Assembly (NCBI GenBank): GCA_964654995.1
Contig: CAZZKF010000031.1
Location: 1 to 26,451, forward strand
Source: CAZZKF01 sp964654995
GTDB taxonomy: Bacteria; Pseudomonadota; Alphaproteobacteria; CAZZKF01
Direction: 5' to 3'
Length of the DNA: 26,451 nucleotides
The notes beneath the pieces were generated by a model, which worked only from the letters and a program-made list of their open reading frames with translations, was not told the DNA's origin and did no database searches. Positions within the stretch are counted from its first letter, which is position 1. The number at the start of each line of letters is the position of its first letter. Of this stretch, positions 1-8,698 are shown in pieces. Position numbers and translations under genes: made by a program.

Positions 1-1
1 G

Positions 2-751
2 CTCAGCCTCAAGCTCGGCAAGTTCGGCGCCTTCATCGGCTGCTCGAACTATCCCAAGTGCCGTTATACCCAGCAGTTTTCGGGCGCCGGCGCGCCGGCC
101 AATGACACCGACGATGCCGGCCCCAAGGTGCTGGGCCAGGATCCGGACACCGGCCTCGAGGTCAGCTTGCGCACCGGGCGCTTCGGCCCCTACGTGCAAC
201 TGGGCGAAGGCGGCGACGGCGAAAAGCCGAAGCGCGCCGGCGTGCCCAAGGACATGCCCGCCGACAGCATCGATCTCGAGCGCGCGCTGGACCTTCTGCG
301 CCTGCCGCGCACCGTCGGCGCGCATCCCGAGACCGGCAAGCCGGTGACCACGGCGATCGGCCGCTATGGCCCCTATGTCGCCCATGACGGCAAGTTCGCC
401 AGCCTCGGGAGCAGCGACGAGGTGTTCACCATCGGCCTCAACCGGGCGGTGACCCTGCTGGCCGAAGCCGCCAACAAGAAGGGCGGCCGGCGCGGCGCCC
501 AGAAGATCCGCACGCTCGGCACTCACCCGGAAGACGGCGAGGCCATCGATCTGATGGACGGGCGCTACGGGCCCTATGTCAGATACAAATCGATCAATGC
601 GACGCTGCCCAAGGGCCGCGACCCCGAGACCGTCGATCTTGACGAGGCGCTGGCCCTGATCGCCGCCAAGGCGGCGAAAGGCGGCGGGCGTACCGGCAAG
701 GGGCGCGGGCGCGCCGGCAAGGGCTCCACCCGCAAGGCGGCCCGGAGCTGA
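2..751 (+). CDS. topA: DNA topoisomerase I, C-terminal part (start outside window)
   Basis: This is the last 249 residues of type IA DNA topoisomerase I, which relaxes negative supercoils. The reading frame is open from base 2 and ends with TGA at 749-751; the catalytic Toprim and active-site tyrosine domains lie upstream of the window. The fragment opens inside a zinc-ribbon-like motif (GAFIGCSNYPKC, Cys14 and Cys20 of the fragment). Three topoisomerase C-terminal repeats follow, each marked by GR(F/Y)GPYV, near fragment residues 59, 120 and 187. The protein ends in a Lys/Arg/Gly-rich tail, a likely non-specific DNA-binding element common in alphaproteobacterial TopA. rnr begins 14 bases downstream, so the two are probably co-transcribed. 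The identification is firm; only the 5' part is missing. Confidence 0.95.
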   Translation, partial: LSLKLGKFGAFIGCSNYPKCRYTQQFSGAGAPANDTDDAGPKVLGQDPDTGLEVSLRTGRFGPYVQLGEGGDGEKPKRAGVPKDMPADSIDLERALDLLRLPRTVGAHPETGKPVTTAIGRYGPYVAHDGKFASLGSSDEVFTIGLNRAVTLLAEAANKKGGRRGAQKIRTLGTHPEDGEAIDLMDGRYGPYVRYKSINATLPKGRDPETVDLDEALALIAAKAAKGGGRTGKGRGRAGKGSTRKAARS

Positions 752-765
752 CCCGGATAAAACCG

Positions 766-2997
766 GTGGCCAGAACCTCCAAAGGCGGATCGCGGAAACC
801 GGCCCCCTTCCCGAGCAAGGCCGACATCCTGAAGTTCATCGAAGCGAGCCCGGGCCCGGTTGGCAAGCGCGAAATTGCCCGCGCCTTCGGCATCCGCGGG
901 GCGGCGCGGACCGAACTCAAGCGGCTGCTGCGCGAGCTTGCCGACGAAGGCGCGCTTTCGGGCCATCGCCGGCATTTGCGCAAGCCCGGAACACTGCCCA
1001 AGGTGGCGGTGGTCGAGATCTGCGACATCGATGTCGACGGCGAGTTGCGGGCCCGCCCCGTCGTCTGGGAGGAAGAGGCCCCGCCGCCGCCGATCTTTCT
1101 GGCACCGACCCGAACGAAGCGCGCCGCAGGCCCGGCCCCGGGGCTTGGCGATCGCCTGCTCGCCCGCCTCACCCGCCAGCCGGACGGCAGCTATGAGGCC
1201 CACATCATGCGCCGGCTCGAGGCCGCGCCCGGCCGGGTGCTGGGTGTTTTGGCCGAGATCGCCGGCGGCTTCCGGCTGATCCCGACGGAAAAGCGCGCCC
1301 GCCACGAGTTTCTGGTCGCATCGGATGCCACGATGGGCGCGCGGCCGGGCGAGCTGGTGATGGCGGAAATCCGGCCTGGCCGGCGCATGGGCCTGCGCCG
1401 GGCGGAGGTGCGCGAGCGCCTGGGAAGTCTGAAAAGCCCCCGCTCGATCAGCATGATCGCCATTCACAGCCACGGCATCCCGGTCGACTTTCCGCCGGCC
1501 GCGGTTGAGGAAGCGCAATCCATCCGGCCGCCGCGCCTCGAGGGCCGCACCGACCTGCGCGAGGTGCCGTTGATCACCATCGATCCGATGGATGCACGCG
1601 ACCGCGACGATGCCGTCTGGGCGGCGCCCGACGACGACCCGAAGAACCCCGGGGGCTGGCAGGTGATCGTGGCGATTGCCGATGTCGCCGCCTTCGTGCC
1701 CCTGGGCTCGGCCCTCGATCGGGCCGCGTATGAGCGCGGCAATTCGGTCTATTTCCCCGACCGGGTGGTGCCGATGCTGCCCTTTGAGCTGTCCAGCGAT
1801 CTGTGCTCGCTGGCCGAGGGCGAAGACCGCGCCTGCATCGCCGTGCGGATGATCTTCGATGCCGAGGGGCGCCACCGCCGCCATGAGTTCATGCGCGCCG
1901 TCATGCGCTCGGCCGCAGCGCTCAGCTATACCCAGGTTCAGGCCGCCGCCGACGGCCGCCCCGATGAGGCCACCGAGGCACTCACCGAGCCGGTGATCGC
2001 CCCGCTCTATGCCGCCCATGCGGCGCTGGAAGTGGAACGGCGCAAACGCGCGCCTCTCGACCTCGATCTCCCCGAATGGCGCATCGAGCTGGGCGAAGAC
2101 GGGCGCGTCGCCAACGTCTTTCGCCAGCCGCGGCTGGCCGCCCACCGCCTGATCGAGGATTTCATGGTTCAGGCCAACGTCTGCGCCGCCAGGACGCTCA
2201 TCGACCGCAAGGTGCCCTGCATCTTCCGGGTTCACGAGCCGCCGTCGCCGGAAAAGCTCGAGGCCCTGCGCGATTTCCTCGCCACCTTCGGCTATCGCCT
2301 GCCGCGCGGCCAGACCCTGCGACCCAGTGCCTTTAACGCCATTCTGGCGCGCGCCGCCGAAACGCCGCACGTCCACGTCATCAACCAGGTGGTGCTGCGC
2401 GCCCAGAGTCAGGCCCTTTACAGCCCCGACAACCGCGGGCATTTTGGGCTGGCATTGCATCATTACGCTCATTTCACCTCGCCGATCCGGCGTTATGCCG
2501 ACATCACCGTGCATCGCGCCCTGATTGCCGCATTGGGGCTCGGCGGCGACGGCGGAGCCCTGGAGGACATGAGCCGCTTGCACGACGTGGCCGAGCATAT
2601 TTCCGTAACCGAGCGCCGGGCGATGGTGGCCGAGCGCGATTCCAACGACCGCTATCTCGCCGCCTTCATGGCCAACCGCGTGGGCGGCGAGTTCACCGGC
2701 CGCATATCCGGCGTCACCCGCTTCGGCCTGTTCATCACCCTCGATGAAAACGGTGCCGACGGCCTGATCCCGATCTCCAGACTGGCCGATGACTATTACC
2801 GCCACGATGAAGCCCGCCATGCGCTCATCGGCGAGCGCCACCGGCGCCAGTATCGCCTCGGCGATGCGGTCCATGTGCGCCTCGCCGAATCCGATCCGCT
2901 GACCGGCGGCATGCGCTTCGAGCTCCTGGATGTCGGCACGGCGGACATGGCCCCGGCCGCAAAGCGCGGTCCGCGGCCGCGCAAGAGGCGCCGGTGA
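766..2997 (+). CDS. rnr: Ribonuclease R (3'-5' exoribonuclease)
   Basis: This 743-residue protein is an RNase II/RNase R family exoribonuclease that degrades structured RNA from the 3' end using Mg2+. An N-terminal winged-helix-like segment (residues 18-75) precedes the cold-shock domains. The RNB catalytic domain carries the metal-binding signature TIDPMDARDRDDA, with Asp273, Asp279, Asp281 and Asp282 at the positions known to be catalytic in E. coli RNase R. An S1 RNA-binding domain lies at about 643-725 (GRISGVTRFGLFITL), followed by a very basic tail ending KRRR. The start is GTG at 766, giving MARTSKGG; no strong Shine-Dalgarno is visible, which fits translation following topA 14 bases upstream. 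Its TGA stop overlaps the ATG of the next gene by one base. Length and domain order are normal for the family. Confidence 0.96.
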   Translation: MARTSKGGSRKPAPFPSKADILKFIEASPGPVGKREIARAFGIRGAARTELKRLLRELADEGALSGHRRHLRKPGTLPKVAVVEICDIDVDGELRARPVVWEEEAPPPPIFLAPTRTKRAAGPAPGLGDRLLARLTRQPDGSYEAHIMRRLEAAPGRVLGVLAEIAGGFRLIPTEKRARHEFLVASDATMGARPGELVMAEIRPGRRMGLRRAEVRERLGSLKSPRSISMIAIHSHGIPVDFPPAAVEEAQSIRPPRLEGRTDLREVPLITIDPMDARDRDDAVWAAPDDDPKNPGGWQVIVAIADVAAFVPLGSALDRAAYERGNSVYFPDRVVPMLPFELSSDLCSLAEGEDRACIAVRMIFDAEGRHRRHEFMRAVMRSAAALSYTQVQAAADGRPDEATEALTEPVIAPLYAAHAALEVERRKRAPLDLDLPEWRIELGEDGRVANVFRQPRLAAHRLIEDFMVQANVCAARTLIDRKVPCIFRVHEPPSPEKLEALRDFLATFGYRLPRGQTLRPSAFNAILARAAETPHVHVINQVVLRAQSQALYSPDNRGHFGLALHHYAHFTSPIRRYADITVHRALIAALGLGGDGGALEDMSRLHDVAEHISVTERRAMVAERDSNDRYLAAFMANRVGGEFTGRISGVTRFGLFITLDENGADGLIPISRLADDYYRHDEARHALIGERHRRQYRLGDAVHVRLAESDPLTGGMRFELLDVGTADMAPAAKRGPRPRKRRR

Positions 2998-3668
2998 TGA
3001 CCGCGCCCACGCCCAGACTGCGGCCCAAGGATGCTGCGACGCTGATCCTGGTGCGTGAGCGGCGCGAGATCCTGATGGGCCTGCGCAGCCCCGGTCACGC
3101 CTTTCTGCCCAACCGCTTCGTGTTTCCCGGTGGCCGCGTGGATGCGGCGGACATGCGCATGCCGGCGGCCAGCGGCTTTCGCCCCGAGGTCGTGCGCAAG
3201 CTCGCCTACCGGACGCGGCGCCGCCGCCTCGACGCCTTCGGGCTGGCCGCGATTCGGGAAACCTTCGAGGAAACCGGCCTGCGCCTCGGGCGCCCGGGCA
3301 AACCCGATCTCCACCGCCCGTTACCGGCGCAGTGGGAGGCCTTCTGCTCGGGCGGCATCGTGCCGGCCCTCGACATTCTCGACTATATCGCCCGGGCGAT
3401 CACGCCGCCGTTTCGCCCGCGCCGGTTCGATGCCCGCTTCTTTGTCGCCGACGCCACCCACGCGCACGGTGAGCTGACCGGCAATGGCGAGCTGCTGGAG
3501 TTGCACTGGGTGCCACTCGAGGCGACCCGCGAGCTGGAATTGCCGCGGGTCACCCGCATCGTCATCGATCTGCTGGCCGAACACCTGCGTTCCGGCACGG
3601 ACGCCGGGAACAGGAAGATTCCCCTCATCCGATTCCGCCGTGGCGAGTATGTGTTCGATTACCACTGA
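2997..3668 (+). CDS. Nudix hydrolase (NUDT7/8/19-like, with insertion)
   Basis: This 223-residue protein belongs to the Nudix superfamily, whose members hydrolyse nucleoside diphosphates linked to another group; the substrate cannot be named from sequence. The Nudix box is split: the glycine part FVFPGGRVD is at residues 41-49, and the REXXEEXG core is at 87-94 (RETFEETG, with Arg87, Glu88, Glu91, Glu92). About 40 residues separate them instead of the usual few. Such an insertion is seen in the NUDT7/8/19-type CoA-related branch, so an acyl-CoA or similar substrate is possible but unproven. ATG at 2997 shares one base with the rnr TGA (TGATG), and GAGG at 2985-2988 is well placed. A GTG one codon upstream (2994) is an alternative start. 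Translation is probably coupled to rnr. Confidence 0.9.
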   Translation: MTAPTPRLRPKDAATLILVRERREILMGLRSPGHAFLPNRFVFPGGRVDAADMRMPAASGFRPEVVRKLAYRTRRRRLDAFGLAAIRETFEETGLRLGRPGKPDLHRPLPAQWEAFCSGGIVPALDILDYIARAITPPFRPRRFDARFFVADATHAHGELTGNGELLELHWVPLEATRELELPRVTRIVIDLLAEHLRSGTDAGNRKIPLIRFRRGEYVFDYH

Positions 3669-3698
3669 GAGCGTTGTGCTCACCCACGGAGGCCGATC

Positions 3699-4862
3699 GT
3701 GACCGCCGGATTGCGGACCGGTTCCATCGACATCCGCAGTCTGGCGGCCGTCATCTCGATGATTGCGGTTGTCGGGCTGTCGTTCGGGCTGACGCTGCCG
3801 CTGGTTTCGATCATCCTCGAGGGCCGCGGCGTTCCCGGTTCGGTGATCGGTGCCAACTCGGCGATGCCGGCGCTGGCCCTGCTGCTGTTCACGCCGCTGG
3901 TGCCGCGCGTCATTGCCCGGGCCGGAGTCCGCACCACCCTGGCCGTCAGCCTCGCCATCGTTGCCGGCTCGATCGTCTCCCTGAAGCTGTTCGATACGCT
4001 CGCCGCGTGGTTCGTGATCCGGTTCGTGATGGGCATGGCCGAAGCCAGCCTGTTCGCGATCAGCGAGGCGTGGATCAACGAGCTGGCGCCAAATGCGCGG
4101 CGCGGCTCGATCATGGGCATCTATACCGCAATCCTGGCCGGCGCCTTTGCGCTCGGCGCCCTGCTGCTCAGTGTCACCGGCACGGATGGCTGGACGCCGT
4201 TTGTCGCCGGCGCCGTGATCTGCTCCGCCGCCGGGCTCCCACTGGCCGGAATTCGGGCCAGGTCGCTGGCACTCGAGGGCAAGCCCGCCGGCGGCGTGGT
4301 CTTCTATATCCGCACGGCCCCGGTCGCCACCGCCGCCGCCATCGTCTACGGCGCCATCGAGACCGGAACCTTCGCGCTGTTGCCGCCCTACGGCCTGCGC
4401 AACGGCTTCGATGCGGCGGGAGCGGCGCAATTGCTGGCCGTCGTCGCCGTCGGCTCGGTGGTCCTGCAGCCGCCGATCGGCTGGCTGGCCGACCGTATGG
4501 AGCGCACCCGGCTGCTGATGATCTGCGCCGGCGCCGGCGTCATCGGCGGCGCCACCCTGCCCCTGGTCATCGCCTGGCCGGTGGTTCTGTGGCCGTCGCT
4601 GTTCGTCTGGGGCGGGGTTGTCGCCGGTCTGTACACGGTCGGGCTGACCCTCTTGGGCGAGCGCTTTCGGGGACCCGACCTGGTGGGCGCCAATGCCGCC
4701 TTCGTCATGCTCTACGGTCTCGGTGCGCTGGTCGGACCGCCGCTGAGCGGCAGTGCCATGGACATCTGGAACCCGCATGGCTTCGCCGCGGCGCTGGCCG
4801 TCGTCTGCCTCGCTTATCTGGTACTTGCGGCTGTGCGCCAGCGGCAGCGCCGGCGGGCTTGA
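3699..4862 (+). CDS. MFS transporter
   Basis: This 387-residue integral membrane protein of the major facilitator superfamily has about 11-12 hydrophobic segments across its whole length. MFS hallmarks are visible: RFVMGMAEASLFAISEAWIN in the TM4-5 region, with ARRGSIMGIYTA following, and GWLADRMERTR, a motif-A-like loop (G-x-L-A-D-R) at the start of the second half. It resembles the YcaD-like branch with unknown cargo, so transport direction and substrate are not assigned. The start is GTG at 3699, supported by GGAGG at 3688-3692 seven bases upstream. It follows the Nudix gene by 30 bases on the same strand and may be the last gene of the topA-rnr operon. Its final bases contain the -35 box of the rpmG promoter. 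Confidence 0.9.
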   Translation: MTAGLRTGSIDIRSLAAVISMIAVVGLSFGLTLPLVSIILEGRGVPGSVIGANSAMPALALLLFTPLVPRVIARAGVRTTLAVSLAIVAGSIVSLKLFDTLAAWFVIRFVMGMAEASLFAISEAWINELAPNARRGSIMGIYTAILAGAFALGALLLSVTGTDGWTPFVAGAVICSAAGLPLAGIRARSLALEGKPAGGVVFYIRTAPVATAAAIVYGAIETGTFALLPPYGLRNGFDAAGAAQLLAVVAVGSVVLQPPIGWLADRMERTRLLMICAGAGVIGGATLPLVIAWPVVLWPSLFVWGGVVAGLYTVGLTLLGERFRGPDLVGANAAFVMLYGLGALVGPPLSGSAMDIWNPHGFAAALAVVCLAYLVLAAVRQRQRRRA

Positions 4863-4886
4863 CTTGCGCGGCGCAGGCGCTATTTT
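4859..4886 (+). promoter_or_regulatory. Candidate sigma-70 promoter of rpmG
   Basis: TTGACT at 4859-4864 and TATTTT at 4881-4886 are separated by 16 bases. The -35 box overlaps the TGA stop of the MFS gene. Transcription would start near 4893, giving a leader of about 33 bases before rpmG. This would let a ribosomal protein gene be expressed independently of the transporter upstream. The call rests on sequence match alone. Confidence 0.6.
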
Positions 4887-4925
4887 CGGGCGTCCGATCG
4901 ACGACGCTTTCGCGGAGAAAACGGC

Positions 4926-5093
4926 ATGGCCAAACCTGCCACGGTCAAGATCAAGCTGGTCAGCACGGCCGGCACCGGCTTCTATTACGTGACCAAGAAA
5001 AATCCCCGCAAGATGACCGACAAGCTGACCTTGCGGAAATACGATCCGGTCGCGCGCAAGCACGTCGAATTCAAGGAAGCCAAGATCAAGTAA
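4926..5093 (+). CDS. rpmG: 50S ribosomal protein L33
   Basis: This is a 55-residue basic protein beginning MAKPATVKIKLVSTAGTGF and ending KEAKIK, a full-length match to the bacterial L33 pattern (FYYVTKKNPR, KLTLRKYDPVARKHVEF). L33 sits in the large ribosomal subunit near the E site. It has no zinc-binding CxxC pairs, so it is the Zn-independent C-minus form typical of proteobacteria. GGAG at 4914-4917 lies eight bases before the ATG. The gene has its own promoter candidate and faces pleD, with 11 bases between the two stop codons and a GC-rich hairpin there. Confidence 0.97.
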   Translation: MAKPATVKIKLVSTAGTGFYYVTKKNPRKMTDKLTLRKYDPVARKHVEFKEAKIK

Positions 5094-5104
5094 ATCGCCG
5101 GCCC

Positions 5105-6474
<1,370 letters not shown>

Positions 6475-6478
<4 letters not shown>

Positions 6479-6852
6479 GAACGGGGCTCGTCCAGGAATC
6501 GCCCGACGGTTTCCAGAAACTGGGCGACAGAAATGGGCTTGGAAATATAGGCCTCGCAACCGCCTTCCCGGATCTTTTCTTCATCGCCCTTCATGGCGAA
6601 GGCGGTCACCGCCACCACCGGGATCGCGCGGAGCTGTTCGTCTTCCTTGAGCCAGCGGGTGACTTCCAGCCCCGAGACTTCGGGAAGCTGGATGTCCATG
6701 AGAATGAGATCCGGGCTGTGCTGGCGCGCAAGATCAACCGCCTGCAGGCCGTCGCGGGTCTCGACCGTCTCGTACCCGTGGGCGTCAAGGAGATCGTGGA
6801 ACAATTTCATGTTCAGTTCGTTGTCCTCGACGATCAGCACTTTTTTGGCCAT
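6475..6852 (-). CDS. divK: Single-domain response regulator DivK
   Basis: This is a 125-residue stand-alone receiver domain, nearly identical in pattern to Caulobacter DivK (KKVLIVEDNELNMKLFHDLL, RWLKEDEQLRAIPVVAVTAF, CEAYISKPISV). Phosphoacceptor Asp53 lies in LILMDIQLPE, with acidic Glu9/Asp10 and the conserved Thr and Lys of receivers. In Caulobacter, DivK is phosphorylated by DivJ, dephosphorylated by PleC, localises to cell poles and controls the CckA-CtrA pathway. The same role is inferred here from sequence and from linkage to pleD. AGGGAA (plus-strand TTCCCT, 6859-6864) is the ribosome binding site. Its TGA overlaps the pleD ATG by four bases, so translation is coupled. Confidence 0.97.
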
Positions 6853-6893
6853 ATGTCGTTCCCTGAACGGAGTTCTTGCAGATTCTTGCGACC

Positions 6894-6913
6894 TTGGCCG
6901 ATTATCCGGCCAA
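6894..6913 (-). promoter_or_regulatory. Palindrome enclosing a candidate divK -10 box
   Basis: On the minus strand the sequence reads TTGGCCG, GATAAT, CGGCCAA: two perfect 7-base arms on either side of a near-consensus -10 hexamer. Transcription from it would start about 40 bases before divK. No good -35 box lies 16-18 bases upstream, which suggests an activator-dependent promoter. A TTAC-N6-TTAA element (6919-6932, minus strand) resembles a CtrA box but is one base short in spacing. A GATTC (GANTC methylation-type site, 6881-6885) lies between this and divK, inside a tandem TTCTTGC repeat (6873-6879 and 6883-6889, period 10). Inference only. Confidence 0.4.
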
Positions 6914-6982
6914 AGTCATTAACGTTTGGTAACCGTTTTCTCCTGATCGAGAGGCATCGAAAAAGGGGCCGCGACCTCCGCC

Positions 6983-7657
6983 ATGACGCTGCTCGACATC
7001 ACCGCTCAACTGGCCGAACAAACCCGGCACCGCGGACTCGACGCCGGCCGACCGCTGCTGATCGTCGATGCCGATGAAGTCCTACTTCAGTTCGCCCTCT
7101 GCTTCGAGAACTTTCTGGAAAGCCGCGGGCTCTATCTGGATCTGAAAAGCTACGCCCTGTTCGGCAACATCCGCCGGAAAAGCGATGCCGAGCCGGTGCC
7201 CATGGAAAACGTGGCGCGGCTGATCGACGCCTTCTTTCTCGAGCGGACCGAAGACATCCCGCCGGTGCCCGGGGCTCGGGACGCGCTTTCGGTGCTCTCC
7301 GATCGCACCCAGATCGTCGTCCTCAGCAACATACCCGAAGCGCGCCGCCAGGCCCGGCGCCGGGGGCTGGCGCGGCTGGGCATGGACTATCCGGTGCTCG
7401 CCAATGTCGGCACCAAGGGCGAGGCGGTGGCAACGCTGGCCGGACTGATCGATGCCCCCGTCGTGTTCATCGACGATGTACCGCAGAACATCGCCTCGGT
7501 CGCCCGCTTGGTCGATCACGTTCACCGCCTTCATTTCGTTGCCGATCCCCGGCTCGCGGCCCTGGTGGCGCCGGCGCCCGAGAGCCACGCCCGCATCGAC
7601 CGCTGGCCCGAGGCGCGGTGCTATATCGAGACCTGGCTCCAGAGCCTCGGTTTCTAG
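6983..7657 (+). CDS. HAD-superfamily hydrolase-like protein
   Basis: This 224-residue soluble protein has the four haloacid dehalogenase motifs in order: motif I IVDADEV (Asp29, Asp31), motif II VVLSN (Ser115), motif III Lys145 in GTKGEAV, and motif IV VFIDD (Asp164, Asp165). The family mostly comprises Mg2+-dependent phosphatases using the first Asp as nucleophile. The residues are all present, so an active phosphatase is likely, but the substrate is unknown. ATG at 6983 is the first good start, though it has only a distant GGGG sequence at about 6965. It is divergent from divK across a 130-base region that may hold promoters for both. The neighbourhood is a signalling one, but nothing in the sequence links this protein directly to it. 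Confidence 0.8.
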   Translation: MTLLDITAQLAEQTRHRGLDAGRPLLIVDADEVLLQFALCFENFLESRGLYLDLKSYALFGNIRRKSDAEPVPMENVARLIDAFFLERTEDIPPVPGARDALSVLSDRTQIVVLSNIPEARRQARRRGLARLGMDYPVLANVGTKGEAVATLAGLIDAPVVFIDDVPQNIASVARLVDHVHRLHFVADPRLAALVAPAPESHARIDRWPEARCYIETWLQSLGF

Positions 7658-7677
7658 CGCGCACCCGCAGGCTGGCA

Positions 7678-7725
7678 ACACGGAACCGCCTCGCCAAAAT
7701 TTCCGGGCGGAAAAATCTGCCGTGT
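7678..7725 (+). terminator. Nested inverted repeat after the HAD gene
   Basis: Outer arms ACACGG (7678-7683) and CCGTGT (7720-7725) enclose inner arms CCGCC (7686-7690) and GGCGG (7706-7710). The element sits 20 bases after the HAD stop and before the sigma-54-type promoter. It lacks a T run, so it may be a Rho-assisted end, an RNA structure or chance. The rest of the 247-base gap (7658-7904) holds the promoter below and no reading frame I can support. Confidence 0.25.
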
Positions 7726-7775
7726 GAAATCGGCAACGAGCGCCGGGCTGACATTCAAAATCAATGGCTTAGCGA

Positions 7776-7791
7776 TGGCATGCGGTTTGCA
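7776..7791 (+). promoter_or_regulatory. Sigma-54 (-24/-12) type promoter before the GGDEF gene
   Basis: TGGCATGCGGTTTGCA matches the sigma-54 consensus TGGCAC-G-N4-TTGCA with one mismatch. The invariant GG (7777-7778) and GC (7789-7790) have exactly ten bases between them. It is intergenic and oriented toward the diguanylate cyclase. The predicted start is near 7802, leaving a leader of about 100 bases. Sigma-54 promoters need an AAA+ enhancer-binding protein; no activator gene or obvious upstream site is seen here. Confidence 0.5.
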
Positions 7792-7904
7792 TGGCCTGAT
7801 CCGCAAGCCGGCGCCTGAGCCGTGCCGGCGCAGACCATCGCCCGAGGGTGCCCGACATCAAAATGCGTCCGGCCCCGGAGCGGACAGCGAACGGAGTGAA
7901 CGAC

Positions 7905-8597
7905 ATGCCACGATCCGCCGTTCTGGAACATGAGAGCAAGTCCAAGCGCGACCCCTATGTCGGTCAACTGACCCACAAGCTGATGATGTCGGTGATCGAG
8001 GATCAGGCGCCGGGCCGCGGCGATCACTGGACGCTGATCACCCGGATTCTCAATTTCGCGGCCGAGGCGGAGCAGCAGATCGTCAACCAGAAACGGCGTA
8101 TCAGCCAGCTCGAGACCCTGTCGCGGACCGACGAGTTGACCGGGCTCGGCAATCGCCGGGCCTTCGAGGACTTCATGCGCCGGACCCTGGCCGCCGCCCG
8201 GCGCTATGATGAGACCGGGCTGACCGTGTTTCTCGACCTCGACGGGTTCAAGGCGATCAACGACACCTACGGCCATCTCGCCGGCGACGAGGTGTTGCGC
8301 CGGGTGGCCACGCACCTGAGCGAGCGCATTCGCGAGTCCGACCTTGTGGCACGGCTTGGCGGCGACGAATTCGTCATTGCATTGACCCGCTGCGCCCCCG
8401 ATCAGGGGCTGGCGCGCGCCGCCATGATCGAGCGCAGCCTCAATCGCCTCACCGTCGCTTTCGAGAACCAGCAGATTCGCATTCGCGCCAGCTTCGGGCA
8501 TGCCCCTTACGGCCCCGATTCCAGCTATGAGGACGTGATCGCCGAGGCCGACCGCGCCATGTTCCGCACCAAGCGCCGGCGCCGCAGCCGCAGCTAA
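7905..8597 (+). CDS. Diguanylate cyclase (GGDEF domain protein)
   Basis: This 230-residue protein has a short helical N-terminal region (1-75, including a probable coiled segment AEAEQQIVNQKRRISQLE) and a complete GGDEF domain. GGDEF is at 152-156, the metal-binding Asp111 is in FLDLDGF, and the RxxD inhibitory site (Arg143 to Asp146) is intact five residues before it. It is therefore predicted to be active and product-inhibited. No receiver, PAS or membrane segment is present, so the input signal is unknown. ATG at 7905 was chosen because GGAG (7893-7896) lies eight bases upstream; an in-frame GTG at 7848 has no such site. The protein ends with a basic KRRRRSRS tail. A sigma-54-type promoter precedes it. 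Confidence 0.9.
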   Translation: MPRSAVLEHESKSKRDPYVGQLTHKLMMSVIEDQAPGRGDHWTLITRILNFAAEAEQQIVNQKRRISQLETLSRTDELTGLGNRRAFEDFMRRTLAAARRYDETGLTVFLDLDGFKAINDTYGHLAGDEVLRRVATHLSERIRESDLVARLGGDEFVIALTRCAPDQGLARAAMIERSLNRLTVAFENQQIRIRASFGHAPYGPDSSYEDVIAEADRAMFRTKRRRRSRS

Positions 8598-8628
8598 GCC
8601 GAAGCCCCGCCCCCGCCCCGCCGCTCTC

Positions 8629-8657
8629 TTGCGGCCATCCGGAGCGTGCAGTATCGT
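8629..8657 (+). promoter_or_regulatory. Possible sigma-70 promoter for the RidA-family gene
   Basis: TTGCGG (8629-8634), a 17-base spacer and TATCGT (8652-8657) would start transcription near 8664, 35 bases before the ATG at 8699. Each box matches four of six consensus bases. It overlaps a small hairpin GCCGC/GCGGC at 8620-8635 after the cyclase stop, which has no T run. Weak support. Confidence 0.3.
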
Positions 8658-8698
8658 CGCCAGGATCAGGGTTTCCAGCCCCGCGGTGAAGGGTCAAC

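Noticed and set aside
574..2874. A 766-codon open frame on the minus strand over rnr
   Set aside because: It is fully antisense to a well-matched RNase R. High GC with GC-rich third positions leaves antisense frames free of stops; the translation resembles no protein family and is of low-complexity Gly/Ala/Arg/Asp character.
3321..5063. A 580-codon minus-strand frame over the Nudix, MFS and rpmG genes
   Set aside because: Its Gln/Asp/Gly-rich translation is the antisense shadow of the three genes, and it has no supported start.
6919..6932. CtrA box upstream of divK
   Set aside because: TTAC-N6-TTAA has one wrong base and a spacer one base short, so I do not call it as a site on its own. It is only mentioned as context for the divK promoter region.
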